Source: Diplosphaera chodatii (Eukaryota > Chlorophyta > Trebouxiophyceae > Prasiolales > Stichococcaceae). From it: a stretch of 64,000 nt of DNA. The notes beneath the pieces were generated by a model. The model was not told the DNA's origin and did no database searches. It worked only from the letters and a program-made list of their open reading frames with translations. Positions 22,520 through 44,600 of the stretch are shown here, piece by piece; within the stretch, counting starts at the first letter, position 1; every line of letters starts with the position of its first letter. The stretch lies in the NCBI GenBank assembly GCA_032358165.1, contig JAALGY010000041.1:2542001-2606000 (forward strand), read 5' to 3'. The translations under genes were made by a program, and so were the position numbers.

Positions 22520-22724
22520 GTGTGCGGCCAAGCAATACTGAGGTCGTGACATGTCGCTTGTCGCCCCAAAGCATATTGGTAAAATCATACATGCCAACGA
22601 TGCCCCAACTGGACATCCTGCGGGTGAGGACAACCGAGCGTGCAACCATTACTTGCACCACTTCTGGCAGCCTCTGCGCTGCGGTGCAGAGCAGCACTGA
22701 AGCACCGCAGCGTGCTGTCAACAA

Positions 22725-25700
22725 TCAGGTTGCTGCTGCCGCTGCTGCCACTGCCGCTGGTGGTGGTGGTGCTGCTGCTGCTGGGGAGGCTGCCTTCTCT
22801 GACTGCGGGTTGAAGAAGCTGTGCTGCAGGGCTTTGACTGCGCTGATGCGCTTGTCAGGCTCATAAGCCATCATTTGCCGCAACAGCTCGACCTATGCAC
22901 ACAGCAGAGGTTGTTCGTGACTCAGCATGGGCAACACATATTGCAACGTCAGACTGGCCTGGTGCACACTGCTGACATGACCTGCACACGCTGCAGCACT
23001 ACGTAGGACTTCAGGACCGCACCAGTGACTGCAACACTGGCTTCAGCGAGGCGTCGCACGACGCTGCGATGTGCTTTTGCAGCCCTGATAACCGCTGCAC
23101 TGCGCGCACCGACTTGCGGCTGGATGCTGCCTCTGGCCATGCGAGCTTCCCTCGCCGCCGAAAGTACTGCGTGCCGCATGCACAACGTGGACACATTGCC
23201 AGGCAGACATATAAAGCTCTGAATCAACAGGACATGGCAACGATGCTGTGGCCACGCAATGCTGCATTCCCACCTTCTCAGCATCGCGCGATGCTCTCCG
23301 CCCCATGCTCTCTGGTATGGAACCCAGCACCGCCTCCATCATTGCCAGGTGCTCCAGATTTTCGTGCGTCTGTGGTGCACGTTACGGATGTCACCAGATA
23401 TTCGGACGCTTGATACCAACAGCAATTCAATGACACTGCAGTGCAGTCGTAGTGACGTGGGCCGCACCTGGAACAGGGCATCGCCAGTCGCCAGCTCAAC
23501 CAGGATGCAGCCGCATGACCAGATGTCACACGGGTACGTCCAGCCCAGCCCCAAAATGACCTGCAAGGCGTGCACAGCACATCGAGTAGGGACAGAACAT
23601 CGTCCAGGGCAGCCCTGCATCCAATCAGCAACAGCGTGCATCCAGCTGAAACTTGCGCAGACATTCAGTGGTGCCTACCTCTGGCGCCCTGTAGTGCCGC
23701 GTGCTGACTATTGTGCTGTGGTACTGGTCATCGAAGGTCGCGCTGCCGAAGTCGATGACCTTGATGTTGCTGCTGATGGGCACCCGCCGCCCTACCCTGC
23801 AGCACAGTGCCACAGCTGTCACATGCTGCCCTCATCGGCTGTCAGCAACCCCTGCTATTGCCCCGCTGCTGCGCCTGTCCTCTTGACCTCCTGGTTTGAC
23901 AGCGTAATCTTGTTTTCGCCAGCTCCTGAACGCTGGCTGCAGATGTCAGACCCCGGATGGGACATAGCGCCGCAGGCCCGCGTCCACATGTGTAAGATAC
24001 ACACAACATCTCACACCCAAATTCATCAGAATTAGATAGGCCAGGGTGCCTACGCCTGCAAGGTGGCAACCACGAGGGGCGCCTGGCCGGCGGGCGCCAT
24101 GACCAGGGGGCCGGCCCCCGGCACCTCGTCCCAAGTGATCGCCGGCCGCCCCACCCTGCAGCGCAGCAGCGTCGTCAGCAATGTCACCTTCCAGAGATGC
24201 TGACCAGATGACCCAGCAGGTTGCCCTCTGGCGGTTGTGCCCTAAGTGTAGTGCAGCCTGACCGCGGCATGCTTGCTCATTGCTGCCTTCCCGTCCATCC
24301 TCCACGCATGGCCAAAAGCCCGCATGACTGTGGGTTCCTTGAGAGGAGTGTGAGGTGCAGTTATAATCACCTGCTTGGTCCCGCGCGGGCGAAGCTGCTG
24401 CAGACTGTGCATGAGTATCTTTGCTGGGGCGTGGAGTGCTATGATAACGGATGCATGGAGCATAGGAGTAGACAGTCGACCTGGAATTTGCTGGCGGCGT
24501 CTTCTTGTCGTATTGCGGCGACTGCAGCAGGATGTTCTCCGGCTTGAGGTCTGTGTGGATGAGGCCCAGGTCGTGCAGGTATGCGACCGCCTCCAGCAGC
24601 TGGCGGCCAAAGGCACGGATGATGTCCGCGTGGAAGGGCCGGTAGCTGTTCTTGCGCAGGAAGTCGTACAGCGACAGCCCCAGCCGCTCAAACACCATGC
24701 ACACGTGCCCGCGGTAGTCAAACCACTCCCGCAGCGTCACGCAGTGCCTGCAAGGTTGCGAACACGGGTTGCTGCTGCAGCAATGGAGCAGATCCCAGTC
24801 GTGCAATGCAGCAAGTGCACTCCATGCCAGTGGCACGTCTGCAGTCGGTCCACTGTGCGCATGCTTACCATTGCCCATCCGGGTCATTGGCCTCTAGTGT
24901 GTGCAGCACCTCCAGCTGCATGTGCACAGATGACAAACGGTCGGTTGCTGAAACATAGCTCCTTGTGAAGCTCGAGTCATTTGTCAATAGGATGTTTGGG
25001 GTCGGGACCCCTCAATGTCAGACTGTCGGCCTCGTGGCAAGAGGCAGAGCAGCAGCTCACCTCTATCATAGCAGCATCACGATACTTTCTGATCGCCCGG
25101 ACCACCTTGATCGCGCAGTAGTCTTTGTTCTTCCTGTCCCAGCACTCGAGCACCCGCCCAAAAGTGCCTTCTCCCATCTTGCTGAGGATCTTGTCTGTTG
25201 CACAACAGATGGGTGTCTGTGATTTCTGCTCTGCAACACCTGCTAGCACTACAACCTGCCCGCCGGAAGGTCTTGCGGCACGAGCCTTGCAAACAAGTCG
25301 TGACTGCAGGCAGAGCAACTCACATCGGGAGGTGAGGTTGTCCCCCAGCTCGAAGAAGAAGTGGCCATCCTTGTCAGGCGGCCGCTCCGGCGGCGATGGT
25401 CGGTTCGGCACCACGAACGCCGATTTGCGGGTGGGCTGCGGCACTCCGGGTCGCGCCACCGCCCGCTTCTGCCTTTTGTCCGGCGGCTCGCCGGTCTGCA
25501 TTTGCAGAGCAAGTTTGCAGGTATACAGCTGTGCGCAGATTCGCATCCTGGCACTCTGGCAGCACACCACCGTGCTGTCCACCCTATACGCATGCGAGGC
25601 ACAGGCCAGCCTAACGGACGGCAAGCACACTGACACTGATGTGGCATGTGCGGCGCCAATGACCCCGGGTAGCAGGTTGCTCGGCGTGTACAGCAGCCAG

Positions 25701-26179
25701 AGGAACGACGAGCACAGCAGTGGCAACAACGTCAATGAGACAACTGAATCAACAGCTACAGGTCGCAAAAGGACACGAGCTGTGGTCTGCGGGGCACAGA
25801 AGGCTGCCGCATCCACTGAAGCCGCAAGGCTTTACAGCGACGCAACCGAGGCCGACAACCCCGCGAAAGTCCATGGCACTACTGTCATGTAACATTGACA
25901 TGGCTTGCGGCCACACAAAGCTCTGGCAGGCTGTCTGTTCGGCGAGATTGGGCTTGGATGTTACGACACCAGCTTGGTCGCCCGGGTTGCCCAGCCCACC
26001 TGCGGACTCGCTGTGCGTCGCCGCTTGTCGTCGCGGCGAGCTGGACTGGGACTGCGTCGCCGCTTCTGCACCTCGCCGTTCTGCTGCTCCGCTGTTGTCG
26101 CCTGTGCCTGCTCTGCCTTCGCTGCCTTGTCACGGCCGCTGGCGGCCTCCGCCGCCCTCTTGGCGCGTGTGGAGGCCAT
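22725..26179 (-). CDS. LAMMER/CLK dual-specificity protein kinase
   Basis: A CMGC-group kinase of the CLK/LAMMER (plant AFC) family, which phosphorylates SR splicing factors in the nucleus. Exon 1, from the ATG at 26179, gives [12 protein letters not shown] and a basic, Ser-Pro-rich nuclear-targeting segment ([17 protein letters not shown]). It ends in CAG before a GTGGGC donor and joins in phase to [17 protein letters not shown] near 25498. The catalytic domain follows: [18 protein letters not shown] (glycine loop), [17 protein letters not shown] (ATP-binding Lys), [13 protein letters not shown] (catalytic loop), [13 protein letters not shown] (DFG) and [15 protein letters not shown] (activation loop). 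The diagnostic motif is [17 protein letters not shown] near 23280-23345. The chain ends in an Ala/Pro low-complexity tail with TGA at 22725-22727. The splice that joins the basic leader to the kinase is inferred but fits phase and signals. Confidence 0.95.
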
Positions 26180-27088
26180 GTCCGTGCTATCAGGACCCAC
26201 CCAGAGCAGTGCTGTAGGCGTACACGGTGGCTGAGCCTTGCATCGCTGCTCCGGAAGTGTCTGACCAGCTCGAGCTGCTCGAAGTGCAGGTAAACCCTAC
26301 CCCCGGCATAATCGGCGGCCTGACGCCCTAGCCAAGTGCTGAGCCCCTGGCCTGACACAAACTTGCAACTCTCATGGCACGGGTAGAGCGAGGTCACGTC
26401 GACCAAGCAGTCTACACGAGATGGATACCATCAGCTTCCTCATTGAAAGCAGAAAGATATGTGCGTCAAGTTTCGGTACAGGCAAACCGACCATGCATGC
26501 ATGTGCGCGAGCAGAACTGCTGATTGAGTCCTTGTGTCAGACCATCTGCAGAATTGCTTCAACCGCCGCTGATGCTGTAGGATCACTCTGAATTCACTGT
26601 AGATGGTGCTCCTTGCTAATTTTGCTTGCATGCGCGCACCCGTGTGCCACATGCCGACCATCGCATGCATAGGTGATCGTCTTACTGACCGCTCTTTGGT
26701 CACCGACGACGAGTCGACGACAGGGTCATCGTGAACACCGCTGTCAGGTGGATGAATGACGGCGTCTGTCTGACAGCGTCTTCCATGCATGCAAGGTGCC
26801 ACTGCACCATGATCAGCAGGCGTCACATGCACAATACACCCGCCGTGTGTATGATCTGAAGATGTTTCAAGAAACTCCGAGTTGTGTGGACCTGTGTGTG
26901 GAGTGCCTGTAACACGTATGACCCCGATTGCGGCCGTCAAAAGGTTGCGAGGGGCGGCACCGCCCATGGCAAATTACATTGTTAGGGTCTAACCATCGAG
27001 AACCCAGACTCCCAGAGAGATGACGTAACCATGATGACCGTGTTGGCTGAAAAGCTGGCAGAATTTGTGCTTGTGACAGCCAGCCAAC
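26180..27088. promoter_or_regulatory. Head-to-head interval, CLK kinase / CHD remodeller
   Basis: About 900 bases with two divergent promoters. A minus-strand reading frame of 175 codons with an ATG (26440-26967) lies inside; its composition (many His, Cys and Met, no domain) looks like translated noncoding sequence, so it is not called as a gene. Confidence 0.35.
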
Positions 27089-37399
<10,311 letters not shown>

Positions 37400-37850
37400 A
37401 AGGGTTCGGTGTGTTCACTGCCTTGAGGCGAGCACACAGCACATGTCCGCTGGTGTAGTTCGTTGTCGAACCCACTCTGGTCATGCAGCAGGGGACATCA
37501 GCATGTTCGCAGGCAGCTACGCCAGGTATTGTGCTTGATTCGACATAGCATGGTCAGTTCGCATCTGCACTTACACATGATGGCAGGACTTCGGAGTAGT
37601 TGCACTGTCAGGTGCTGTGGTTTCTCAGGTTAGTCGTAGCCGTGCTGTTACAGGACTTCCTGACATCCCTATAACATGTCTTTCGAAGTCCCATAAAAAT
37701 GTTGATATGCTCCCACTTATGACCGTTGGCTGCAGCCAGGCATTTATTCATGGCATCCTCCACAGCTGCTGGTAGCCGTTTCCAACGAATGCAAACAGCG
37801 GGAAGGTCATTGAGCATGGTCTGTAGCACCAACACACCGCCTTCGACTGG
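37400..37850. other. Convergent 3' intergenic region
   Basis: Noncoding in appearance and AT-richer than the flanking exons. It holds the 3' ends of the CHD gene (+) and the GDPD gene (-). A 75-codon minus-strand frame at 37608-37835 was not accepted as a gene. Confidence 0.5.
37648..37652 (-). terminator. Putative TGTAA poly(A) signal for GDPD
   Basis: Minus-strand TGTAA about 200 bases past the GDPD stop. A second copy lies at 37571-37575, so alternative 3' ends are possible. Confidence 0.45.
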
Positions 37851-39093
37851 TCAGCTGTCAAGCTGCAGCTCTGCCGGCCCAACACCCTGAAACTCGGTCC
37901 TCACAGCCGCGAGCGCAATGTCAGGCCAGTCTACCGTCGCCCCTTGGACACCGCATTCGTGCACATGACGCAGCAACTGCGCACAACAGTTGCTGAGTTG
38001 ACCACATGGGTAGCTGTCATTGACACAGGCAGCCAGAAACCTCCAAGATCCCAGACCTGATGATAAGAGATACACGAGCTCACCGCGACATTCTTGACGC
38101 CCCATGCACGCACAGAAAACCCTTTCGCAAGCGCTGCTGCAACCGCTGCCTCTGTTGTAGCATTCGCTCGTGGGTAGATGCCGTGCACTTGTGCCCTTGT
38201 GGCAGCCGTCAGGCTGTCATCGTCAATGCGCTGTACCAACCACCCGTGCCGCACCTCAGGCAGCAGCTGCGCAAGGTTCCAAGGAATTGCAAGGTCCTCA
38301 TCAGCGAATATGCGGCCATCAGCACCAATTTGTCATATGGACAAGATCGCCGGCTGCTGCAGCAGATGCACAGCTACACAGCATCATCTGCACGCGAATG
38401 CCAGCACAGCAACATGTATGCCCCGCACCTGAATGCATGCCTGCAGCTGCTGAAGATGGAAGGAAGTGATCGTGAGCCCAGGAACAGCGAAAGCATCGTC
38501 AGGGTGAGCAGCTGCCACTGAGGCTCCGTCATATGCCGGGTTGCCAAGTTCGTCCAGCCAGCCGCAGGCCCTGAGCGCTGCCGCCACTGCAGATGGCAGC
38601 TGCTGCTGTTCGGACTTGAGCTCCTATGTTGCGATGGGGCTCAACACGTTATATCACCGATTAACATCACATCTCATCTGGTCGTGGCACGTGTCAGGAA
38701 TGCTCTGAGCAACGTCACGGCACCCTGCACGGCAGGTGACAGAGTCGTGGGCACCAGATGTAGGTGCATCCGCCCCCAATAGCGCAGCAGCACGTCATGC
38801 AGGCGGGGTATGCGCTCTTCCGCGAAGGCTGATCCGAACCAGCTGCCCACGTCGACTAGTGCAGCATCATTGGCAGATAAATCATGGATTGAGCCCACAT
38901 GCTGTCCGCCTGCCACCCGCCGCAGCCCGCCATCATGCAGCACGACGGGGATGCCATCAGCTGTCAACTGTACGTCGATCTCAATCGCTGCAAAGCCACC
39001 ATCAACGGCAAGATCGAAAGCTGCGAAGGTGTTCTCGGGCGCTCGTGAGCTGAAGCCTCTGTGTGCTATCAGGGCGAAATCGCTGCAAGTCAT
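37851..39093 (-). CDS. Glycerophosphodiester phosphodiesterase
   Basis: Cleaves glycerophosphodiesters to glycerol-3-phosphate and an alcohol (TIM-barrel GDPD fold), as in phospholipid turnover and phosphate recycling. The conserved N-terminal half reads DFALIAHRGFSSRAPENTF (catalytic His-Arg and the PENT motif, 39020-39080), then AIEIDVQLTADGIPVVLHD (metal-binding Glu and Asp and the second catalytic His, about 38930-38990). Later exons give GLTITSFHLQQLQ, VRHGWLVQRIDDDSLT, SVRAWGVKNV and VHECGVQGATVDWPD, all typical of the family. The stop is TGA at 37851-37853. The start is the weak point. The ATG at 39093 (MTCSDFALI) gives a protein beginning right at the barrel, but a TTGCAG just inside it could be a splice acceptor from an upstream exon, and an ATG at 39415 exists in another frame. 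A targeting peptide may thus be missing. Confidence 0.88.
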
Positions 39094-39509
39094 GCATGCA
39101 TGCTCTGCACAGTGAGGCCGCAGTCCAGTCACAGCGGCGCGAACCGCCGCTGCACACCGGCCGTGTGTCGCAGGCGGAACTAGCCCAGTGTGTAAATGCC
39201 TGTCTGCTGTGTGCACATGAGCCCAATGGAAAGGGCCTTGGAGCGATCGAAGCAGATGCTTGAGGCATGTTCAATGTCTCCGTTCGGATTGCCCAGCATT
39301 TGCAGCTTGGCTCCAGACTCGTCGGGCTATAAGACCTATTGGCGCACGCAGGCAGCAAACATTTGTCATGCAACCGTGCACACATTGACGTTGTGCACAG
39401 CCACCGTGCCGTCATATTGATGTCAAGCTATCAGGGTGAGACCACATATTGAGAGGCATCGACGCGCTGCCAACAAGCGATAAGCAGTGAACTTGACGCT
39501 GTGCGGCGC
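39094..39509. promoter_or_regulatory. Head-to-head interval, GDPD / eEF1A methyltransferase
   Basis: About 415 bases between divergent starts; it may also contain a first exon of the GDPD gene. It includes a CATGCATGCATGC-type run just at the left edge. No defined promoter element is recognised. Confidence 0.3.
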
Positions 39510-40546
39510 ATGACCAACTCCGACGAGCCAGACAGCCCGCCTGCACTGAGCACGTCCACGGCAGCGATCCTCCAGCAGTTCCTCGCGCAGCAGGCGCAGG
39601 CGGAGGAGGACGCGGCAGATGATCCGTTCCAGGAGAACTGGGGCCTGTCGCAGTTCTGGTACACCGACGAGACAGCGGCTGCTGTCGCGGCGGAGGCGGT
39701 GAAGCTGGCGGCCGGCGGCAGCATTGCCTGCATCGCCTGCCCGTCCCTGTTCAGGTGCCTGCGCAAGCGCCACCCTGACCAGCCGGCGCACTTGCTGGAG
39801 TACGACAGCCGCTTTGAGGTGACGCCAACGTGCAAGCTGCAGAAAGGAAGTTTGAGAAATGACAACCAGGGTGCTTGGCAAATTTGCTGTTTAGCACGGC
39901 GATGCCATGGCGCGCACCCATCAGAGGGGCAGAGGCAAGACTGACATGCGCAGGTACTGGGGGACTTTACTCTGTACGACTACAACGAGCCACTCGCGGT
40001 GCCAGAGGCGCTGCACCAGGCCTTCGAAGTTGTTGTGGCGGACCCACCATACTTGGTGTGCGTGATTTTTTGGTGCATGGCAAGCCTCGCAGTGCTGCTG
40101 CAACCACAGCTGCCGGCAACCTGGAACACGGCCAGTGGGTGCTGAGTTCTTCATGGTGATGCGTCCCTGTAGGCGGAAGAATGCCTGGAGAAGACAGCGC
40201 AGACAATGCGGCTGCTGTCGCGGCGGCCAGTCGACGACCCCCGCTTCCTGCTGCTGACCGGCTCCGTCCAGCAGGAGCGCGCACAGCGGCTGCTGGGCAT
40301 GCGGCCTGCCGCGTTCAGACCACAGCACAGCCACAAGCTTGGTGAGGCATGTATAACAGCAGCTGCTGGCAGGTTGTACACACACATGCTCGATCCACAG
40401 GTGGCAGGCCCGCCGGCTTGAACTCCAATGCCCTGCTAGCCTGATGACTGTGCCGGCCTTGACCTGGTGCAGGCAATGAGTTTTACCTGTACGCAAGTGT
40501 GCAGCCCTCACAACAACTAGGGGGATGGGACACTGAGCTCCAGTGA
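39510..40546 (+). CDS. EEF1AKMT1: eEF1A lysine N-methyltransferase, EEF1AKMT1 (N6AMT2) family
   Basis: A SAM-dependent methyltransferase of the family that methylates a lysine of translation elongation factor 1A; older names call it N6-adenine methyltransferase because of its DPPF/Y motif. The ATG at 39510 gives [15 protein letters not shown]; the GTG 9 bases upstream is not used. Family signatures are [71 protein letters not shown] and the catalytic VVVADPPYL (about 40045-40060). The next exon is [19 protein letters not shown]. The last exon joins HKLG to [17 protein letters not shown], with TGA at 40544-40546. Four or five exons; length of about 230 residues matches the family. Confidence 0.92.
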
Positions 40547-40803
40547 ACGGGAAGCTCAGTTGTCCGTCTATGCATGACGCTCCACCATCGGTCACAACAT
40601 CTAGCTGTATGCAACATCTCTCTTCGGAGGCTGTTCAATAGCAATGTCTGGGATGTAGTTGTTGACCCCGTCAAACCATGATGTTATGCCTTGAGCTGGA
40701 TGTTTGCTTTAAACGCCCACAGACCAGCTGCATATCACATTTTGTGGCGGTTCATCTCATGGCAGCTCCCCAGCACGTGCACTCAGTGTGGGCCTGACGC
40801 CCA

Positions 40804-41671
40804 TCAGTTGAGGGTGCCCCGGCAGTTGGGCGCACCACACCGGCATGGCAGCTTTGCTGCACCCTCCTCAACCTTGAATCGGTAGTCAAAAGTCAGCTCC
40901 TGCAATGTGAAGACTTGCTCAGCATCGGCCGATGTAAAGCACAACAGCTCACAGGTGCTCCCTGCAAGGAGCAAGGAAACTGCTGTTGGAACAAGCAAAC
41001 AAAACCCAGTGGTGCTGTTGCCGCATCACCTGGCCAATGGCAATGTCGTGACGTGCGAAAAACAGGAGGCGGCCGCGCCCATCCACCTCCAGCACCTTGA
41101 TGTACAAACTCGGCGCACAGCAGTGGTTCTGCAGTGTGAAAGGCATCAGAACATTCAAATTGCACCAGGTGATGATGCTCGCAAGCTGCAAGCGTGTGCC
41201 ATTCAGTCGGCATGTTGTCTGTGCGATCAGCGGCAGTGCTGTTAATGGCTATGTGGTGTGACCGCACCGTGAATCGGGCGATGTTGCCGCCAACTGTGGA
41301 GTCGATGATCGTCTCATCATCCAGCGTGAACAGGTAGCAGTCCTTGCCGGCTGCACGGTAGGCGGCCTCCCGGCGGTCGCCAATTACACGCCTGCAGCGG
41401 ACAGCAGCAACGATGTCTGCATGCTTTGCATGCCTGCACAGGGCGACGTGATGTTCGGGGTCAAGCCTCTTCAGCTGTCACTTTACAGACAGTGTATCGC
41501 CAGTTGCAGTGCCATAGTGGTGCCTGGAAAGAGCAAGACAGTCTGCAACACAGTCCGCACCTGACAACCTCGCCGCGGTACTCCATCACCATGGAATCCT
41601 GCGGCAGCGCGCACTTGGCAAACAGGCCCCAGCCATGGATGCCCGACTGCAGTCAGGGGCGCATTGAGCAT
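40804..41671 (-). other. SET and post-SET domain region of the giant gene
   Basis: The exons read [93 protein letters not shown] and [13 protein letters not shown]. The conserved NC-AP core (usually NHSC), the catalytic FDY Tyr and the Cys-rich post-SET are visible. The NHSC motif reads here as an intron-split N-C-C-A-P, so the exact residues at that join need a spliced sequence. Confidence 0.85.
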
Positions 41672-44600
41672 TCAATGCCATTTCTGCATGCCTGCTGCAA
41701 TGCCTCACATCACTCAGCCTGGCATGAAGCTCACACACTGGCTCTGGTCCTGCAGATTGACAATGACATGCGACGGTGGTCTGCAGGTGACGGTTTAGGT
41801 ACCTTTCCGAAGGCGAGTCGCTGCTTCTCGGTGGCAGAGCACTGCGCGAGGCGCTCCTTCATGGTGAGGCCCCGCCCCGCCAGCCGACCGCCTGCTTGCA
41901 GGGATTTCGGGCATATCAGGCATATCACATGGATGATGTGAGAAGCCGTGCGTTACCAGCCCAACACTGGTCCCAACAATGGTCCCATGGATCTTGGTAC
42001 ACATGCGCATGGAGGGGTGCTGTTCCAGCAGAAGGAGGTGCAAGGGATGCGCACTGTCCGAATCGTCATCGCCAGCCTGCTGCGCCTCCCACTCTGCTGC
42101 CGTGTAGCTTTTCGACGCCGGAAGCCTCCACAGCTAAAAGGCAAGAATGCCATTTTTAGCATTTGCACAGGTGCTGCCAGGCACCAGTCGGCATTATCAA
42201 GCTGGGTCAGGTGACAAAGCATGGGCGTTGACGACACAGGAAAACAACTGTGCCTGCAGGACAGGCCGAGTGAAGGTTTGTGCCAGTTTTCGCAATACTA
42301 GAGGGTGCACAGGCAAAGAGGGCAAGGCGCTGCGCACCGCGGTGTGCCGCGCGCCCGCCGGGAGGTGGGGCAGCGCGTGCATGAAGGCTCGCTTGCCGAT
42401 GCGAGGGGGCGGGCCGCCGGGCAGGGGCCCCCGGCGGCCGGGGGGCGGCGGCGGCGAGGCGAAGGTGGCCCCGCCGCCGCCACCGCTGGCGGGAGGCCCC
42501 CCGGTCATGCCCGCCCACAGCTTGCCCGTCTTGCGCGCCTGCTTGCAGATGACGCACATGCAGCCGTCCCTGCACGTGCATCAGAGGCAACTGCGTCAGC
42601 AGGGCAGCCTGCTGCATCGTCAAACCAGAACCAGAGACCACCTAGCATTGCTGCTCTCGTTGTGGAACAGTGCTACTGCTTGTACATAGCAGAATGCCTG
42701 TTTTATGTGGTGTTCACCTGTGGGCATGCCCGCTGGAGCGGCCTGCGGCGGGCGCGGGCCGCCGGAATGCCCCAGGCGCGACCTGCCGCCGCCGCAGCGC
42801 TGCCTGCGCCGCCGACGCCGCGGGGCCCTGCAGGTGCCCAGCACATGTCAGCCCAACGAAAATCCTTACAGCACACTGTGTGAAGTGCAGGCGCTGCTCG
42901 TGGGACGCTCGGTGGCCCGCTGGAGTGCGCGTGTCGGGGGGCGGCAATAGCGGCACCCGCTCAGTCGCGGCGCGGTCCGTGCGCGGCTGGTCGATGCCCA
43001 CGTCCACGAGCCACTCGGCCATGGTGCGGCCGGGCACGCCGCCGCCCTTGTCCACCCGCAGGCTCGACTGCGGCACAGGCACACAGCCGTCGTCGTGCGG
43101 CTGTCGTGTTCATGGAGTCTAGGTGGTTCTGCGAATGCTGATTAGATACTTGCGTGCACAGCGTTCGTTGTTGGCACGATGCAGCGAACTACCAGAACAT
43201 GGTGCTGCACAGGCCGAGCCCTTCATGAAAGTGACCGCAACATCCAGCACGCAGTGCAACTCAGGCTTCAAACAGCGGAGCACACATGCAAGCCTTGCCT
43301 CCCTCTGCAAACCACCTGCTGGCTGGCAAGTGGACTGGGGCACGGCTCTCACCTTCCACTTTTTGCTGGAGCCCTTGCCGCCCTCGCGCTCGAACTCGGT
43401 GGGCGACACCTCCCGGCCGTCCGCCATGCGCACCACCAGCCGCCGCGTCAGCAGCAGGCCCACCAGGCTGCCGCACACCACCCCAACCTGCACGCACACC
43501 CGGCCCAAGGCCCTGAGGAGACATGCTCAATAGATCCATCAGGACCTTGCAGCCCATTGGCTGGCACGTCAGGCTCGTGTCCTATGACTCTCAAACTGAG
43601 CAATGCAATGTTGGTGCTCTCGAGATCCGCAGACCTTGTCAGGAGGCGGCTCCTTCGGAGCGTCTGCTGCAGGTGCATCCACGCCATCTGCGGGCGCGGG
43701 GCGTGCAGCCGTGCCAGCGTTCCCCGACTGCTCTGCTGCCATGCCCCCAGGCTGAGCACTGCCATCGGTCACGGCTGCCAATGAGGCACCATTGGCATCT
43801 GTGCCCGGGGGCGCCGCCCAGTGCAGCCGCTCAGATGACAGGTCCAGAAACTCGGACAGCCCTACGGCGCAAAGACACACCAGATGAGATATGTGCCAGC
43901 GATACACACTGAACGTTCATGGTGGTGATACTGGTGTGCACATGGCCATGCCAGATGCAAGTGACAGCTGGTTGGGCGAGCCCGCCACAGCTTGGCTGTT
44001 TTTGAAACCCTCACCATCGTCATAATGGATCAGGTGCTTTGATGGCTGCCCCGGCATGCCGCCGTCTGATGTGCCGACGGCACCATAGTAGAACTGGCCA
44101 TCATCGGGCCACCACACACCGATGCGCCAGCCCTCTGGATCAGCCGGCATCGCGCCGTCACCCGCGTCTGCAACGCATGACGCCAGGTGTGCTTGGGGGA
44201 CCGGGCACGAAGTGAACGGCCAGATGTGAGGCAGACATGCATGCACTCGAACATCAACAAAAAGACCCCCGGACTGACCCTGGCGGAGCTGCTCGACAGG
44301 TTTCGGCTCCTGGGCGCCAGATGGGGCTGCAGCAGCACTGTCGTCACCCCACCGCAGGCGCTCCTCCCGCTCTGCTGCCGCCAGGTCCAGCCACTCACCC
44401 TGCACATGGCACAGTGAAGTCACGCCACTTGGTATAAGCTGCTTGAAGCCTCCTTGCACTATGCAGCCGCGATAGGCGATGCTTGACAGCAGGGTACCAT
44501 GGAGAGTGGTTGTGTGTAGACCAGGCAACACACACCTGAACCGTGAACCCCTCACCTTGCCATTGATGTGGTAGACGACGCGGTGGGTGTGGGCACTCGT

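Noticed and set aside
37608..37835. Minus-strand 75-codon frame between the CHD and GDPD genes
   Set aside because: No domain, lies in a convergent 3' region, and sits downstream of the GDPD stop with TGTAA words inside it.
39002..39415. GDPD start at the ATG at 39415
   Set aside because: That frame does not continue into the GDPD barrel without an unproven splice; it could still be a targeting exon, so the GDPD start is marked uncertain.
39510..40546. Calling the gene a DNA N6-adenine methyltransferase
   Set aside because: The DPPY motif suggests it, but the NWGLSQFWY and IACIACPSL motifs place it in the EEF1AKMT1 protein-lysine methyltransferase family.
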